Assembly (NCBI GenBank): GCA_963920575.1
Contig: OY986964.1
Coordinates: 13,319,460 to 13,383,459 of the forward strand
Direction: 5' to 3'
Source: Narthecium ossifragum
Lineage: Eukaryota; Streptophyta; Magnoliopsida; Dioscoreales; Nartheciaceae
Length of the DNA: 64,000 nucleotides
In this document: positions 31,918 through 44,133 of the stretch, in pieces
Layout: each line of letters starts with the position of its first letter
How positions within the stretch are numbered: position 1 is the first letter of the stretch
Made by a program: the position numbers and the translations under genes
The notes under the pieces: generated by a model
What the model was told of the DNA's origin: nothing
Databases searched by the model: none
What the model saw: only the letters and a program-made list of their open reading frames with translations

Positions 31918-32120
31918 TGATGAGTGCATGAAAATGCACTCTGAACAGTCTTATAACCATCTCAATTGCTGAATTGTTATCCTGGATCAACCTCTTCAGT
32001 ATTATTTTTATATTTATATGTTGCTTCACATAGTTGGTTGAATAATGCAGGAAATTGGAGCTAAACGGATTAAGATGGGTAGAGGTACATTAAATCTGAA
32101 TAACTAAGCTAAACCTTAGA
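31918..32120 (+). repeat. Element 1 3' LTR, truncated
   Basis: It begins TGATGAGTGCATG right after the polypurine tract and follows the reverse complement of the A3 LTR start for about 160 bases, to a GCAGGAAATTGGAGCTAAA word. Similarity then fades, and no palindrome cluster or TATA box is reached. The end against the LINE is uncertain. Confidence 0.75.
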
Positions 32121-32212
32121 AAACTTGCATCGGATCATAGGCTAGCCAGGCCACCAAGCTAGGGACATAGAATTCGTGCTTTCTGGCATCGATGTAATGT
32201 AAGAAGGCTTGG

Positions 32213-33451
32213 GTGGAGATGAGCTCTGCCTCTCCCCCTCCCCCTCCCCCTCCCCCTCCCCCTCCACCTCCCCACTCTCCTACCCTATCATCTCACCCTC
32301 CCCAACATCCGCCAGCCAACCTTCCGTCACCTTCGTCTCCAGCCTTTGACCATCCTCTATCCTGCTCCTCAGCCTTCCACTTGGCACATCCTATTGTCCG
32401 GTATACGCCGCCCTCACCTCCGCGACCCCATTCCTTTGCTCTCCAAGGCCCACCACCCCCACCCCACCATGCCCCCACTTTGATTCCTTCCTTTATTCTC
32501 CCACCTTCGCCCCCAGCCCCACATTTATTCTATGATAACTCCATCTCCCATGGCCACCTACCCATGCAAACCCTCCTATTTAACCAAATCCTGGGACATT
32601 CAAGGGTGGACCCGAGGGAGGGGCTCGTGGCGGGGCCACCGATTGATCCGTAACCACGCAAAGGCACTGCGGAGGTGGTGAACCAGCCAACATTTACCCA
32701 TGAAGCACAGTTTGTGGTTGTCCTGGAACTGGACGAAGCGGACATGAAAAGAAGCCGAAAGACTTGGGAGCACTCTGCGTTTATGCGGTTGGATGGACGG
32801 ATGCGCCTAGACGAGCTTAGGCGCCGGTTGGAGTGGCTATGGGCTCCATTCAAACCAGTTCGAGTCGCCAACGTTGATGACGGCCTCTTCGTCGTCTGTT
32901 TTGAGCTTGAAACAGATCTAATGAGGGCTATGTCCAGTGGTCCCTAGCGACTTTGAAACCTTACGCTCTCCCTGTTTGGCTAGCAAGACGATCTCAGACC
33001 TAGTGAGGATGAGCTCATGTTCAAGCCGGCATGGGTGCACTTCCCTGGTTTCCCAGTGGATCACTACGGTGAGGAGCGCCTGCTGCAATTAGCCAGCACC
33101 ATCGGACGGCCTCTGCTTGTGGACCCGGCTTCTGCGTGCACTTCTCGCTGCCGCTACACGCGTGTTTGTGTCCTGGTTTGCACAGATCAACCGGTGTTAG
33201 ATGGGATCTGGCAGAAGCGGAAAGGAAGTTCAGCACCGGGATTCTTCCAATGGTTCATTTTCGAGGGTGGTGATGTCTGCTCAGAGTGTGATCGCCTGGG
33301 ACACTTCTGCACCCTAGCCGCCCCTGCTCTGGCTTCCCAGGTGGAGATTGTGAGAACACCAGAGACCTTGGGAGCTTTGGAAGAGGCCGCTGGAGATGCC
33401 GCCCCTGCTCCACGCCAGTCATTGGAGACGCCGAAATCGACGTGGACGTGA
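32213..33451 (+). pseudogene. LINE ORF1 (nucleic-acid-binding Gag-like)
   Basis: The N-terminus is a Pro/Ser-rich low-complexity stretch from a CCCCCT microsatellite (32,231-32,275). From 32,675 the frame encodes a DUF4283-like domain (WEHSAFMRLDGRM; WAPFKPVRVANVDDGLFVVCFE), broken by stops between 32,945 and 33,000, then PAWVHFPGFPVDHYGEERLL, ASTIGRPLLVDPAS and a knuckle-like CSECDRLGHF whose terminal Cys spacing is abnormal. A Ser/Pro/Glu-rich tail is read in shifting frames to about 34,090. ORF1 proteins package LINE RNA; this one is not intact. Confidence 0.8.
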
Positions 33452-34089
33452 AGATCTGCCAACTGTTGCTCCTCTGGTGCTAGCTGACATGGGTGCAGAG
33501 GTAACAGGGGCGGGATTGGCGGAGCCCTCTGTGACCGAACTGGTGATGCCAGCTTTACAGCCAGAACTGAATTCAAATTCAAATTTGAACCTTGCCGAGG
33601 TGGGATTGGTTGAGCCCAGTAGTGAGCCCGGCTTGGAATCCGTCGGGGAGGTGGTTGCACCCAACCCCATTGAGACAGACGCCAACCAACCCGGAGAGAG
33701 TGGAGAGTTGGGTGCGTCCCAAATCTCTCAGTCCAGCGATCTCACCTTACGTGGTCCACAAGGAGCCACTTCTCCTCTCCCTTCCCAAGATGGCAACACC
33801 CCCCCCCCCGGATGGTCAACAGGGGAGAGAGGTAGAAGCCACATCACCCCCCCCCCCCTCCAAGAAGCTAATCTCTCTGCTGAGCAACAAGGGAGAGAGG
33901 AAGCAGCATCGAGCAACCCCTACGGGTCCCTTGAGGCTTTCCACGTCCATGGCCTTGAATCTCTTCTCACCTCCCCCCTTCCTTCACCTTCGCACAACAC
34001 AACTAGAGAGGAGGATGCCTGGGACACAACGTCGAACAACGATGACGTGGCTCCGGTCTTCCCAAACTCTGTCAGTTTTGTCGAAGACT

Positions 34090-34770
34090 GATCGCCCGAC
34101 ATGCGCCGGACCTCTTGCTCTTGCAAGAAGTTGGCCTCTCCCTTCTTGAACTACCTGGTATAAGAATCAAACTTGGCCAGTGATGGAACCTCTTTCTTGT
34201 TCCACGTGATGGCTGGAAGGGTGACATTCTTGTGGCTTGGAAGCTGGACGTGGGGTTAGTTTCTTTAGTTCAATCTTCTCGACAAGCTATTCATGGAGTG
34301 ATAACTACCTCCCTGTCCTGCCAACGGCGCCTCTCAACTGTTTATGTTGTGAGGAAGTGCGGCGAACACCGCAAGCTGTCGGCGGATCTTTCCAAAGTAT
34401 GTCAGGGGGATTGTGCTCATGTCATCCTTGGTGACTTTAATACTATCTTGTCTCCGGCTAAGAAAAGAGGGGGGTGGCTCTTTTGCTTAAGCCGTTGAGT
34501 GCGAGATTTCATGGGATTTCTCTCTTCAAACAACCTCATAGACATTGGGTTTGTTGGCAAGACCTACAAATGGTCGAATAAGAGGCAGGGGAGAGCGAGA
34601 ATTTTGGAACGGTTTGATCGGGGAGTCTACAATGATGGATGGAAGGAACTTTTCCCATCGGCCTAGGTCAAGCACCTGCCTCGCTACTCTTTCGATCACA
34701 ACCCACTCCTCAACTCGGATGTAGACCCTCGGCCTCCTGGCCCCTCTCCTTTTTCACCTTGAAAATTACT
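34090..34770 (+). pseudogene. LINE ORF2: APE-type endonuclease remnant
   Basis: Read across several frames: a QEVGLSLLELPGIRI-like start, then a stretch corresponding to the middle of the domain, VILGDFNTILSPAKKRGG (catalytic GDFN), GKTYKWSNKRQGRARILERFDR and a SFDHNPLL block for the terminal SDH motif. Stops at 34,498 and near 34,664 and frameshifts interrupt it. The enzyme would nick target DNA. Confidence 0.78.
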
Positions 34771-34772
34771 GG

Positions 34773-36463
34773 TTGGCCGAGCCGGAGTTTGCTTCTTTGG
34801 TGCGGCGTGCGTGGAGCTGGAACCGACCAGGCTCTCACCAATTCAAGTTTCCTAGGCGTTTGAAGGAGATCAAAGACTCAGTAAAGCTGTGGAATAAAAG
34901 AAATGAGGCTGACCTATTCAACATGGGTGCTTGGGCTGAGAGTTTGCTTGGTGTCCTGTACGAGAAGGAAGCCCTTGGAATCCTCTCAGAAGTGGAAGCA
35001 GTCAAATTGCGATGCATTGAGATCAAGTATACAGCAAATCTATTGCGGCAAGAAGACTTTATCTCCAGGCGGTTCAGGCAGAAGTGGGTCCTTGACAAGG
35101 ATCGTAACACGGCATGGTTCCACAAGATGGCTTCGTCGTGGCGACACAGATCTAAAGTGGCAGAGTTGGTGGTCGACTCCAGTGCCGTGTTGACTAAGCA
35201 TGATGCTATAGCAAACGCTGTGGTGGAGCACTTCCAGTGGCTGTGGACCGAGGTTAAAGATGAGGATCTTGATCCGCACCTTCCCGAACTCCGCAACTTG
35301 CCGAGGCCAGGTGTGCAAAGCTAGTTGCGCCAGTTCTGGGTGATGAGATCTTTGTAGCCGTGAAGGAGATGGGGTCAGGTAGATGTGCTGGACCCGATGG
35401 ACTTCTGGTGGAATTCTTCTTGAAGTTTTGGAGTGTCCTCAATCATGATAGACAACCCTTGTCCAGAGCTTCATTCGCACAGCAAGGCTCCCTCCCCATT
35501 GGAATGAGATTTTTGTCTCCCTCATCCCAAAAATCGACAATCCACGGCGCGTGAAGGACTACCGCCCAATTAGTCTGTTTAACGTGTGCTACAAAAACAT
35601 CAGCTCAGTCATGCCACACCGTCTGCGAGATGTTATGGATGATCTAGTGGGTTCCGAGCAATCAGCTTATATTCCTGGCCATGACATCTTCGACAATGTC
35701 GCATCTACTCAAGAGCTGCTACACTCACTCCATCGTTCTCCTAGAACCCGACCTTTGATGGCGATCAAGGTCGACGTTCGAACGGCATACGACAGCGTCA
35801 GGTGGAGCTTCCTCAAGCATGTCATGGAGGCGATGTGGTTCCCACCAAGATGGATTGAATGGACCTTCATGTGTATTTCTTCCCCGTCCTTTTGCATTAT
35901 TGTCAATGGCTGGGTGTGTGGCCACTTCTCCTCCTCCCGGGGTCTCCGACAAGGAGAACCAATCTTGCCTTACCTCTTTTTGTTGGTGCAGGAAGCTTTC
36001 TCGAGACTTATCACAAGTCAAGGCGGCTTACGGGCTGTTAAATTCTACTCTCACCTACTATTCACAAAGGCGTCTACTCTCACCTACTTTTCACAAAGGC
36101 GTCGCTGGAGGAGGCAAGCCAGGTAGCCGCTGTCATGGAGGACTTTCACCAGCTATCGGGCTTGGAAATGAACCGCCTCAAGACGAAAGTCTGGTTCTCT
36201 CTGTGTGTTGATGAAGACCGGTGCCGCAACATCTGATGTGTTCTTCTTGTGTCCGAGACTAAGGACGTGCTCAAGTATTTAGGAGTCCATGTCGATGGAG
36301 GAAAGCTTAAAGCCTCAGCCTTCAATGACCTCATCGATACCTTCCAATCAAAGCTCAGTAGCTGGAAGGGCTTGAAACTCTCAGGCGCTGGCAGGACCAC
36401 GCTCATCCAATCTGTGCTCCAAGCAACCCCGACCCACATCTTCTTCGCAACGAAGGTGCCAGC
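34773..36463 (+). pseudogene. LINE ORF2: reverse transcriptase, catalytic FADD/YADD lost
   Basis: Upstream linker (FKFPRRLKEIKDSVKLWNKR), then RT blocks: DYRPISLFNVCYK, AYIPGHDIFDNV, AIKVDVRTAYDSVRWSFL (first catalytic Asp), GLRQGEPILPYLFLLVQEAFSRL. Where SHLLFADDxLLF is expected, the frame runs SHLLF directly into TKASLEEA, so the catalytic Asp pair is missing, next to a 29-bp tandem duplication (36,045-36,102). Thumb-region sequence (LSGLEMNRLKTKVWFS, YLGVHVDGGKL, SWKGLKLSGAGR) continues to KVP at 36,463, where solo LTR X enters. Confidence 0.83.
36045..36102 (+). repeat. 29-bp tandem duplication in LINE RT
   Basis: Units 36,045-36,073 and 36,074-36,102 are nearly identical; 29 is not a multiple of three, so it also shifts the frame at the catalytic site. 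Confidence 0.9.
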
Positions 36464-38226
36464 TGTGAGGACATGTCCCTCTACTCCTGGGTCGGGCCCG
36501 TGGCTCGCTTGCTTGTTTCGCGTCGAGCGCGTGATCCGGTGGATCATATTGTTTCTTGGGCCACAAAGGTAATTTGGTAAATTACGCCTTGTCAGTTTGT
36601 TTCACACCCGCGTGTGCACACATTGACCGTGTTTGTTGTAATGGCTGTTTAGAACGGTTAGGTGAACCCGGATCGAAAGATCCGGGCTTGGACTTGTGTT
36701 TTAGCCCAAGTCTAGCTTTCTGCACAAAAGGATCGATCTTCTCTTGCTAAGAAGATCGATCATTTGGTGCCAGAAAGTCTTTGCATCATCATAAAGGATC
36801 GATCTATTCATAGGTCGGTTCATCCGTCTATAAAATGGATGCAACCCCTTCTCTTTTCCCTTTTTGAAATCCGCCGTTCTTGAGCTCAGATCTGGCGAGA
36901 TTTTGGAGGAGATTGAAGACGATCCTGGGCTCAGCAGCGCGGATTGAAGCTGCTTTAGTCTAGGTAGGGATGCTACCTACTTGTCTTTCCGGTTTTTGTG
37001 AGTTTTGAGCTTGCTTATGTTTTATTTGAGTAGATCTCGTTGCATGGTTGTTGGTTTTCGGTGCAAGTACCAGTTTTGGACGCGTGGTGCTTCGTACTAC
37101 TAGATTTCAGGGTTTGTAGGATTTGGTAGCATTTTTCAGCTGTATTATCCTTTTCTGGTTCACCGGAGAACCCATGAAGATCGATCTTCCTTGAGGAAGG
37201 ATTGATCATTCTTGGAGCATCATGCCTGGCCCATGCATGATCGATCTTCTGGTGGAAGAAGATCGATCTTTTGTTTGGCAACATGGACGAGGTCCTTGGT
37301 CACGGAGGGAAGATCGATCTTTTTTGGCTTGATAGGGATAGAACTCCCTGTTTGCTAAGAAGATCGATCCTTTCTTGGAAATGATCGATCCTTTTGGTCG
37401 CAGGGAGGTGCTTTCATCGGTTTTTGCCCGCGGGGCTTTGTATGTGCTGTTTTCTTTACTACTTTGTATCTTGTACATACATTTGAGCATGTTAGCCACA
37501 ATTGAGGGGTAGTGGTGAACCGGGAGAGTGACGACTCCTAGGATGTGTAGATAGCATGTTGTATTGTTAATGGTGTTTGTCGGGGTTGCTTCTTGTGACA
37601 TGTTGTTCTTTTGTGGACTGGTTGCAATTGGTGGGGTTACCACTGCAACAGTCCCTTGGCTTATTTACCTGTTCACCACCCCGGGCCAGCAGGGTGCTAA
37701 GCCCAAACCATGTTTATTATCGTCACATGTGTTGCACGCTTATCTGCTCTCCTGCGTGTGTTCATAGCATGTATATGATTGTCTATTAGCTGCATAAGGT
37801 TAGGGCTTGGGCGATCTGTGGTATCGCTGTCCCGAGGGCTTGGAAGCTCGGATTAGCCTTAGGACCATGGCTGGGTAGCTTAGTCCAGGTTTGAATGGAT
37901 GTGTTTAGTCGAATTCAATGATAGGCCTAGATGACTTGAACACTTGTTAATCGATAATTTAGTGGTCGTGTCAGCCTCGAGCCGGGTTCTGAGGTGTAGC
38001 CGGTGTCTAGTTTTCTTGTGTGAGGACCCGTCCCTCTACTCCTGTGGCTCGTCGTGGACCGCAAGGGCAATTTGGTAAATTGTGCCTTGTCGGCTTGTTT
38101 CACACTCGCATGTGCACATACAGACCATGTTTGTGGTATTGTTGGGCTAGAATGGTTAGTGGGACCGGGACCCAGGATCGAAAGATCCGGGATTGGGCTG
38201 AAGTTTTAGCCCAAGTCCAGCTTCCT

Positions 38227-38461
38227 GCGAGAGACGGATCGATCCTACCTTGCTAGAGGGATCGATCGGTCTTTGATAGGAACATGGATCGTTGAGAAGG
38301 ATCGATCAGTCTCTTGTGACGGATCGATCGTACTCGGAGAAGGATCGATCGGTCTCTTGGTTGGATCGATCGTTTCCTTGGCTGGATCGATCGGTCTCCT
38401 TGGCTGGATCGATCGGTCTCTTGGCTGGATCGATCGGTCTGCTTGGACGGATCGATCCTGC
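38227..38461. repeat. GATCGATC palindrome cluster in Y LTR, upstream of TATA
   Basis: About ten GGATCGATCGGTC-type words in 235 bp, ending about 18 bp before the TATA-like box. A second cluster with the same words is at 38,826-39,066. Confidence 0.85.
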
Positions 38462-38478
38462 TAAGTCGGTTCGTTTGT

Positions 38479-38487
38479 CTATAAAGC
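38479..38487 (+). promoter_or_regulatory. TATA-like box of Y LTR
   Basis: CTATAAAGC about 460 bp into the LTR. The equivalent in X is CTATAAAATGG at 36,828-36,837. Confidence 0.55.
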
Positions 38488-39279
38488 AGACAGAACCTTC
38501 CTCCTTGAATCTCTTTGGAAAACCGGATTCTTGGGCTGAGGATTCCTGGATTTCGAAGAGTTCGTGGACGATCCAAAGCCTAGCAGCTGGGATTGAAGCT
38601 ACTATTGCTTAGGTAGGGATTCCTACCTACATTCTTCGGGTTTTTGGAAGCTTTTTCCGGCTGTCGATGTTCTTATGCTTAGAATTTTTTGTATACATGT
38701 TAGATTGTAGTATTTCCGCCGGTTTTGGATTCATGATGCTTCGTACTATTAGATCTCAAGTTTTTGTGAGATTTGGTGGAGTTTTCCGACGGTATTTCTC
38801 GCCGTCGGCTTACCGAAGAACCCAACCGATCGATCCGTCTGTGAGATGGATCGATCCCTCCTTGTTGGGCATGCTGAACCCGAGCAGGATCGATCGGCCC
38901 CGGGTGATGGCGATCGATCCCGGTGCCTTGGATAGCATGGGACGTTCCCTATCGCGAGTCGGATCGATAGTCCTGGGAGGACGGATCGATCGAACTCGGC
39001 GCGATAGGGAGAGTTTGCTCTCTGCCATTAGAGGGATCGATCCTTCCCTTGGGAAGGGATCGATCTGACTATGGCAAAGAGAGAAAATGTATCTTGTTTT
39101 GCCACAGGGCTTTGTATGATGGTTTTCTTTACTGTCTAAATACCTTGTACAAATGTTTAAGCATGTTAGCCCTATAATAGGGCAGTGGTGAACCGGGGGA
39201 GTGATGACTCCTGGGATGTTTAGAATAAGTGGGCGGGTAGCCCTGCAGCTTTCCTTAGCCTTGCATGCCGGCGTGCGCC

Positions 39280-40745
39280 TGATGAATAAATTTTATATCT
39301 CGCAAGTATACGAATCGGTGCAATCAGTATAGTAGCAAGACGAGTATCGTACCCACAGAGATTTGTAAAGATTATTAGAGTAAAACGCTAAAGAACATAA
39401 AAGAAAGAAAATAAGGAAGGGAAAATAAGAAATATGAAGTATCGAAAATAGATGATCTAATAACGAAATAAGAAAATGATAGAAATATGATGGATGAATA
39501 CTAAGGTTCCGATTTCACCATAACATCCTCATTCTATGCATTGAATCAATCAAGATTTCAGTTTAATTCCTAGGGCTCGTTCTTCCGATATGATGATCCG
39601 TTCGATCGCGCTCTTCACCAAGTACCCCCAATTAAGCCTAGTTAATGAACCCATAACTAAGTGTTAACCAAGAATCCATTACGCTCTGAAGAACAATTAA
39701 GAACCAAGAAGTGTCTTAGCTTGAACCCGGCCTCGACTAAATCTCATTCATTCATAGATCCTGCAAGATTAGGGAATGAACCCTCGCCCAATCTCACATA
39801 ACACAATCTATAATACTTCTATTGGCCAGATAAAGGTATTTAAGATCTCAGTTATAATAATAAATGAAACAAGAAATATAAACTGATTAAATAAATATGA
39901 TCCAATAACATAGAATGATTCAGTTAGGGCTACATCGGTACCTTAGAAAACAAACTAGCCACTCATATTCATCATGAAGACGACAAAGGTGTTCAACGAA
40001 AAATAAAGAAAGAACGACGAAGAAAACAAAACCCTAACACGGCTTCCTCTCCTCCAGATGCTCCAGAAAAGTCCTCCAAAATATCCCCTTTGATAACCCT
40101 AAGTATCCTATTTATAGGCCTCAACTCGGGTTAGATCTAAGTCCATTATACGCTCCCTGCTGATCTGGCGGTTCACCGTGAGATCTCACGGTCTACCGTC
40201 AACTGTACAAAATAATTCGGAAGAGCGACGGTCGATCTTCGCATCGACCCTGAGAAGTATTTTCTTTAACAGAGGCTGATGGTCGATGCCACAGATGATG
40301 CCATGGTCGACCGTGGAAATTTTTACATGTGACGGTCGATGCGACGGTCGTTCGGGGGAATTTTTGAGCGCGATGGTCGACCATGAGATCTGACGGTCGA
40401 CCGTCACTATTCATTCAGCCTGCGCACTGTTACGAAAAATATTGTAACTTTTCGTGAAAAACTCGGAATCACAAACCGTAAAATTCTTCAGAAACTAGAC
40501 TTCAAGAGCTTTCCAACCATATATGGCACATCATCTGATTCTTCATGAGGAGGTACAGTTTAATCTTTCAAGTTGATCCATGTAATCTTCTCAGCTTCTT
40601 TGCTTCTTTTTCCTGCATTTTCCAAACAACTATGTGAAGCAACATATAGATATAAAAATAGTAATAAAGATGTTGATTAAGGCTAATTATCTAGCAATTG
40701 AGATGGTAATAAGGCTATTCAGAGTGCACTTTCATGCACTCATCA
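39280..40745 (-). repeat. LTR A (3' LTR of 2a)
   Basis: 1,466 bp, TGATGA...TCATCA. Minus-strand order: conserved U3 block (40,607-40,410), GGTCGACC cluster (40,408-40,168), TATA box CTATAAATAG (40,117-40,108). Confidence 0.93.
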
Positions 40746-41937
40746 CACCCCCCAACCAGCTTATTGCTAGTCTCTAACAATTTTAAGCGCATAAAATATA
40801 TTAAGCACACCAACGGTCTAAGGTTGTAGACATGCATAATAAGAGTTCTACCTTGTCAAGTCAATAGTGTTGTAAACCGTACAGAGCACGAAAACTTCTT
40901 ACACTCATACACATACTACCAGCATATGAAATCAACTTCTACACTTCAAACATGCTAATCACCATCCAGAAGAACACATGTGACGTGAGAAATAAATGTT
41001 ACGTACAGAAGCAACTTCTACCCACCATTAGTCCAAACACACTACTATCTTCATGACCAATCATCCAACTCTCGCACTTTAAGTACAACATGCTCTTTTT
41101 CTCTTTTATTTCCTTCTTTTTTACCTTCAACTATCAGACATTTTGCCTTTTTACACGAGCACTCTCCGCTTCATGAGGCGCAGAGACCCGGTTACTTAAC
41201 AAAACACTGAGTAGTTTTTTAGCTATTAGTGATTCTACCTTTTTACGCGAGCTCCCCGCTTCCTGAGGCAAGAACACCCGGTTACTCAGTAGATCACCTA
41301 ATAGGTGTTTAGGCACAGCTTAATCAAGCTCCAGAACTTTTTCTCTTTTTTTTCTTTATGCAATACTCAACACTAGCTAATGCTGAAATCATGGTCTAAA
41401 TTGACAATAGCATGCTCATTCCTTTGGTGGGTATAATTACCACTGCACATAACGTGTTCGTGTGTGACTCACATAATGTTCTACCTTCAGGTTATCACAC
41501 ATGCAATCAATGTATAGGCCAATCCATATGAATACAGCATGTATAATACGCATAAAAATTTCAACTCATGCACAATTTAACACTATTATACCCACAAGAT
41601 AGTATGAATAAGGTCATGAATTTTTACATCCCCCAACCTGAAATCAACATTGTCCTCAATGTGTGCATTTATCCACTAAAATATGTAGGAGGTGGCTATC
41701 CAAAAATTTCCAGAGAAAGAGGAGATATAGATAATTTAAATAAGAAAGAGGCCACCTGATAGAATAGCGAACATCTCCTCAAGGATCCTCAGGGTGGCTG
41801 AAAACCTAAAAGAAAACAAAAGAGAAAATATAAAACTAAAAATTGAAACTTAAAAAAAATCGGTTACCTTGGTGGGTTGCCTCCCACCTAGCGCTTTATT
41901 TAACGTCTAGGCAAGACGTACTGCAAAGCCTTAAGGT
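40746..41937 (-). other. 2a 3' non-coding region
   Basis: Polypurine tract GGTTGGGGGGTG next to the LTR (about 40,757-40,746) and the internal tract with CATTGAGGACAATG stem (41,664-41,627). No gene seen. Close to 45,527-46,709 in 2b. Confidence 0.8.
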
Positions 41938-44128
41938 TCAGCCAGGTTCGTATGGCTGTAATGCTTCAAGCGGTGCGACGACCTCCTTCACTCTCTTATA
42001 ACTGTGCAAGTCATGCTTCGCCATCGTCACATCCACTTCCAGTGTAGTCTTCACTTGCTCCTTCCTGAAATTAGAGAACGCCAATGAATCTACAACATCT
42101 ATTGAAAAACAATCAAAAGAGTTTGAAGGACAGGACATAGACTCAAACACTTTAAATTCAACAGTTTCACCTAAAACTGTCATGCTAAGCTTACCATCCT
42201 TCACATTAATTATAGTCTCAGCTGTAGCCATAAATGGACGTCCCAACAATATCGGTAAATTTCTATCATGCAAGGGTGCATCATCCATATCCAATATTAC
42301 AAAATCAGCAGGGATAATTAACTTATCAACTTGTACTAAAATGTCCTCTACAATGCCTAATGGATACTTGATTGAGCGATCTACAAGTTGTAAAGACATC
42401 GTAGTAGGTTTTAATTCACCCACACCTAACTGACAAAAAACAGAGTAAGGCATCAAATTAACACTGGCTCCTAAATCAGGCATTGCCTCCCCTATTTTTG
42501 TATCACCAATAGTAATATTAATGTTAAAACTCCCTGGATCCTTAAGCTTGGGTGAAAGCTTCCTTTGTAGAACCGCGCTTGTCGTCTCTGAAACCATCAC
42601 CTTTTCATGAGGTTCATACTTACGTTTAGAAGTACGTAGTTCCTTGAAAAACTTTGGAAAGCCAGGCATTTTCCTAATCACATCAAGCAATGGTAAGTTC
42701 ACATTAACCTTAGATAGAATATCATAAATTTCAGAATATGACTTATCCATTTTGGCTTTCTTCAGGCAGCCTGGAAAAGGAATTGACGGCACATATGATG
42801 GAGGAGTGTTGTGACGAACCTCCGGATCTGAAATTGCTCTCTTTCCATGATCAAAAGCTGATGTGGCCGGCGGTGGCCTCTTCGAGGGCTCTTCCCTCTT
42901 GACTTCCTCAATTTTATCATCACTACACATATCAGTAACTTCAGCATTAATATTATTATCAATTATCTTACCTGAACGAAGAACAGTAACTGCGTTGGCT
43001 TGTTCAGGTTGGCTTGGAAATCTGCCTTGAACATGGGCTCGTACAGCATCTGCAAGCTGTCCCACTTGAACTTCCAACTTCCCAATGGATGCTGCAACAT
43101 TCTTCAATGCTGCATCATGTCGAGTAATGGCTGCATCTTGTTGAGCAATGGCTGAATCTTGTTTTTCCATCTTTAAATCGATTTTCGGCATAAAAGCTAA
43201 CATAGTCGCTTCCAAAGACGACTTAACAGGTGGGTTAGACTGATTAGCAGTAGGCATACTAGCATTAGCAGTATTTTTTCATGAAAAATTCAGATGCTCC
43301 CTCCAACCAGGATTGTAAGTATTTGCATAAGGGTCAAATCTAGGTCTCGGGTTATAAGCATTCATAAAATTAGCTTGTTCTTGTACATATTCAGGAAATT
43401 CACTACCAGAAGGACATGAATCAAACCTATGACCAACAACATTGCAAATTGAACAAACCTCGACCGGTTTTGCTTGTATGGACAACATAGTGTCTATCTT
43501 CTTGTTAAGGGATGCAATCTGCCTTGTCGTGTCGTCGTTCTGGTTCAACTCGTAGATGCCTCTCGCCTTATTCCTTGTGTCTCTCTGCTGCAAGTTAGAT
43601 CCTAGCATCTCATAGATTTCATTTGCCTCCGGTGGTGTCCTTTTGAACATCGCTCCACCTGCAGCATTATCTGTCATAGTCTGACAAGAAAGATTTAGTC
43701 CATCATAAAAATATTGCATCTGATTTTCTAAAGAATAATTATGATGTGGACATTGCATCAAAAGCATCTTAAATCTATCCCATGCTTCATGGAATGGTTC
43801 TCCATCAGATTACTGAAAATTTGGAATTTGCCTTCTCAAGTTAGTAGTCATAGCATGAGAATAAAATTTCCTAACAAACTTATTATAAATTGCATCCCAA
43901 GTAGTGAGTGTTCCAGGTGGCAACGACATCAACCATCTCTTAGCTTTATCTTTCAGAGTATAAGGAAAACATCGCATCCTCAGTTGATCTTCAGTAATTG
44001 CACCTAGAGGAAAAGTCTGAATAGTAGCATAATAATCTTTCACAAACATTACTGCATCCTCATAAGGTAAACCATGAAATTCAGGAAGCATAGAAAAATG
44101 TAGATTTTTAAGTTCATAATTCCTAGAA
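41938..44128 (-). pseudogene. 2a gag-protease, broken by stops
   Basis: Readings 44,091-43,810, 43,767-43,279 and 43,257-41,938 are parts of one gag-protease: gag domain ([40 protein letters not shown]), CCHC knuckle [15 protein letters not shown], repeated AIAQQDAAITRHDAAL-type heptads that may form a coiled coil, and retropepsin. The active-site motif reads PDLGAS in place of the LDLGAS seen in 2b, so the residue before Asp is changed but Asp is kept. In-frame stops near 43,812 and 43,277. The frame ends soon after LEALQPYEPG at 41,938, where 2b would continue into RT. Confidence 0.85.
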
Positions 44129-44133
44129 AAACT

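Larger units (their letters stand above)
1..32150 (+). mobile_element. Element 1: degraded Athila-type Ty3/gypsy element, interrupted twice
   Basis: The element runs off the left edge of the window. Its surviving pieces are 1-3,321 (protease to post-integrase), 23,541-23,671 and 30,673-30,716 (last pol codons), 30,717-31,917 (3' non-coding) and a truncated 3' LTR from 31,918. Protein-level continuity shows the order: the post-integrase reading stops at 3,321, resumes at 23,541, stops again at 23,671 and finishes after 30,672. The interruptions are the Tekay-type solo LTR with everything nested in it, and element A3. Many stops and frameshifts make this the most decayed Athila copy in the window. 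The right boundary against the LINE is approximate. Confidence 0.85.
38019..39279 (+). repeat. 5' LTR of Y, first part
   Basis: Starts TGTGAGGACCCGTCC. It contains a GATCGATC cluster (38,227-38,461), TATA-like CTATAAAGC (38,479-38,487) and a second cluster (38,826-39,066). It is cut at 39,279 by 2a; the remainder is 55,272-56,306. A region around 55,290-55,440 aligns with 37,560-37,700 in X, which confirms both are LTRs of one family. Confidence 0.85.

Noticed and set aside
37015..37789. ORFs of 60-145 aa between LINE and Y
   Set aside because: They lie in the LTR of X and track its GATCGATC words; equivalent positions in Y are not open.
38227..38461. Regular short repeats resembling a CRISPR array
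   Set aside because: Units are 8-14 bp, palindromic, irregularly spaced in this LTR, and the context is a plant retrotransposon.
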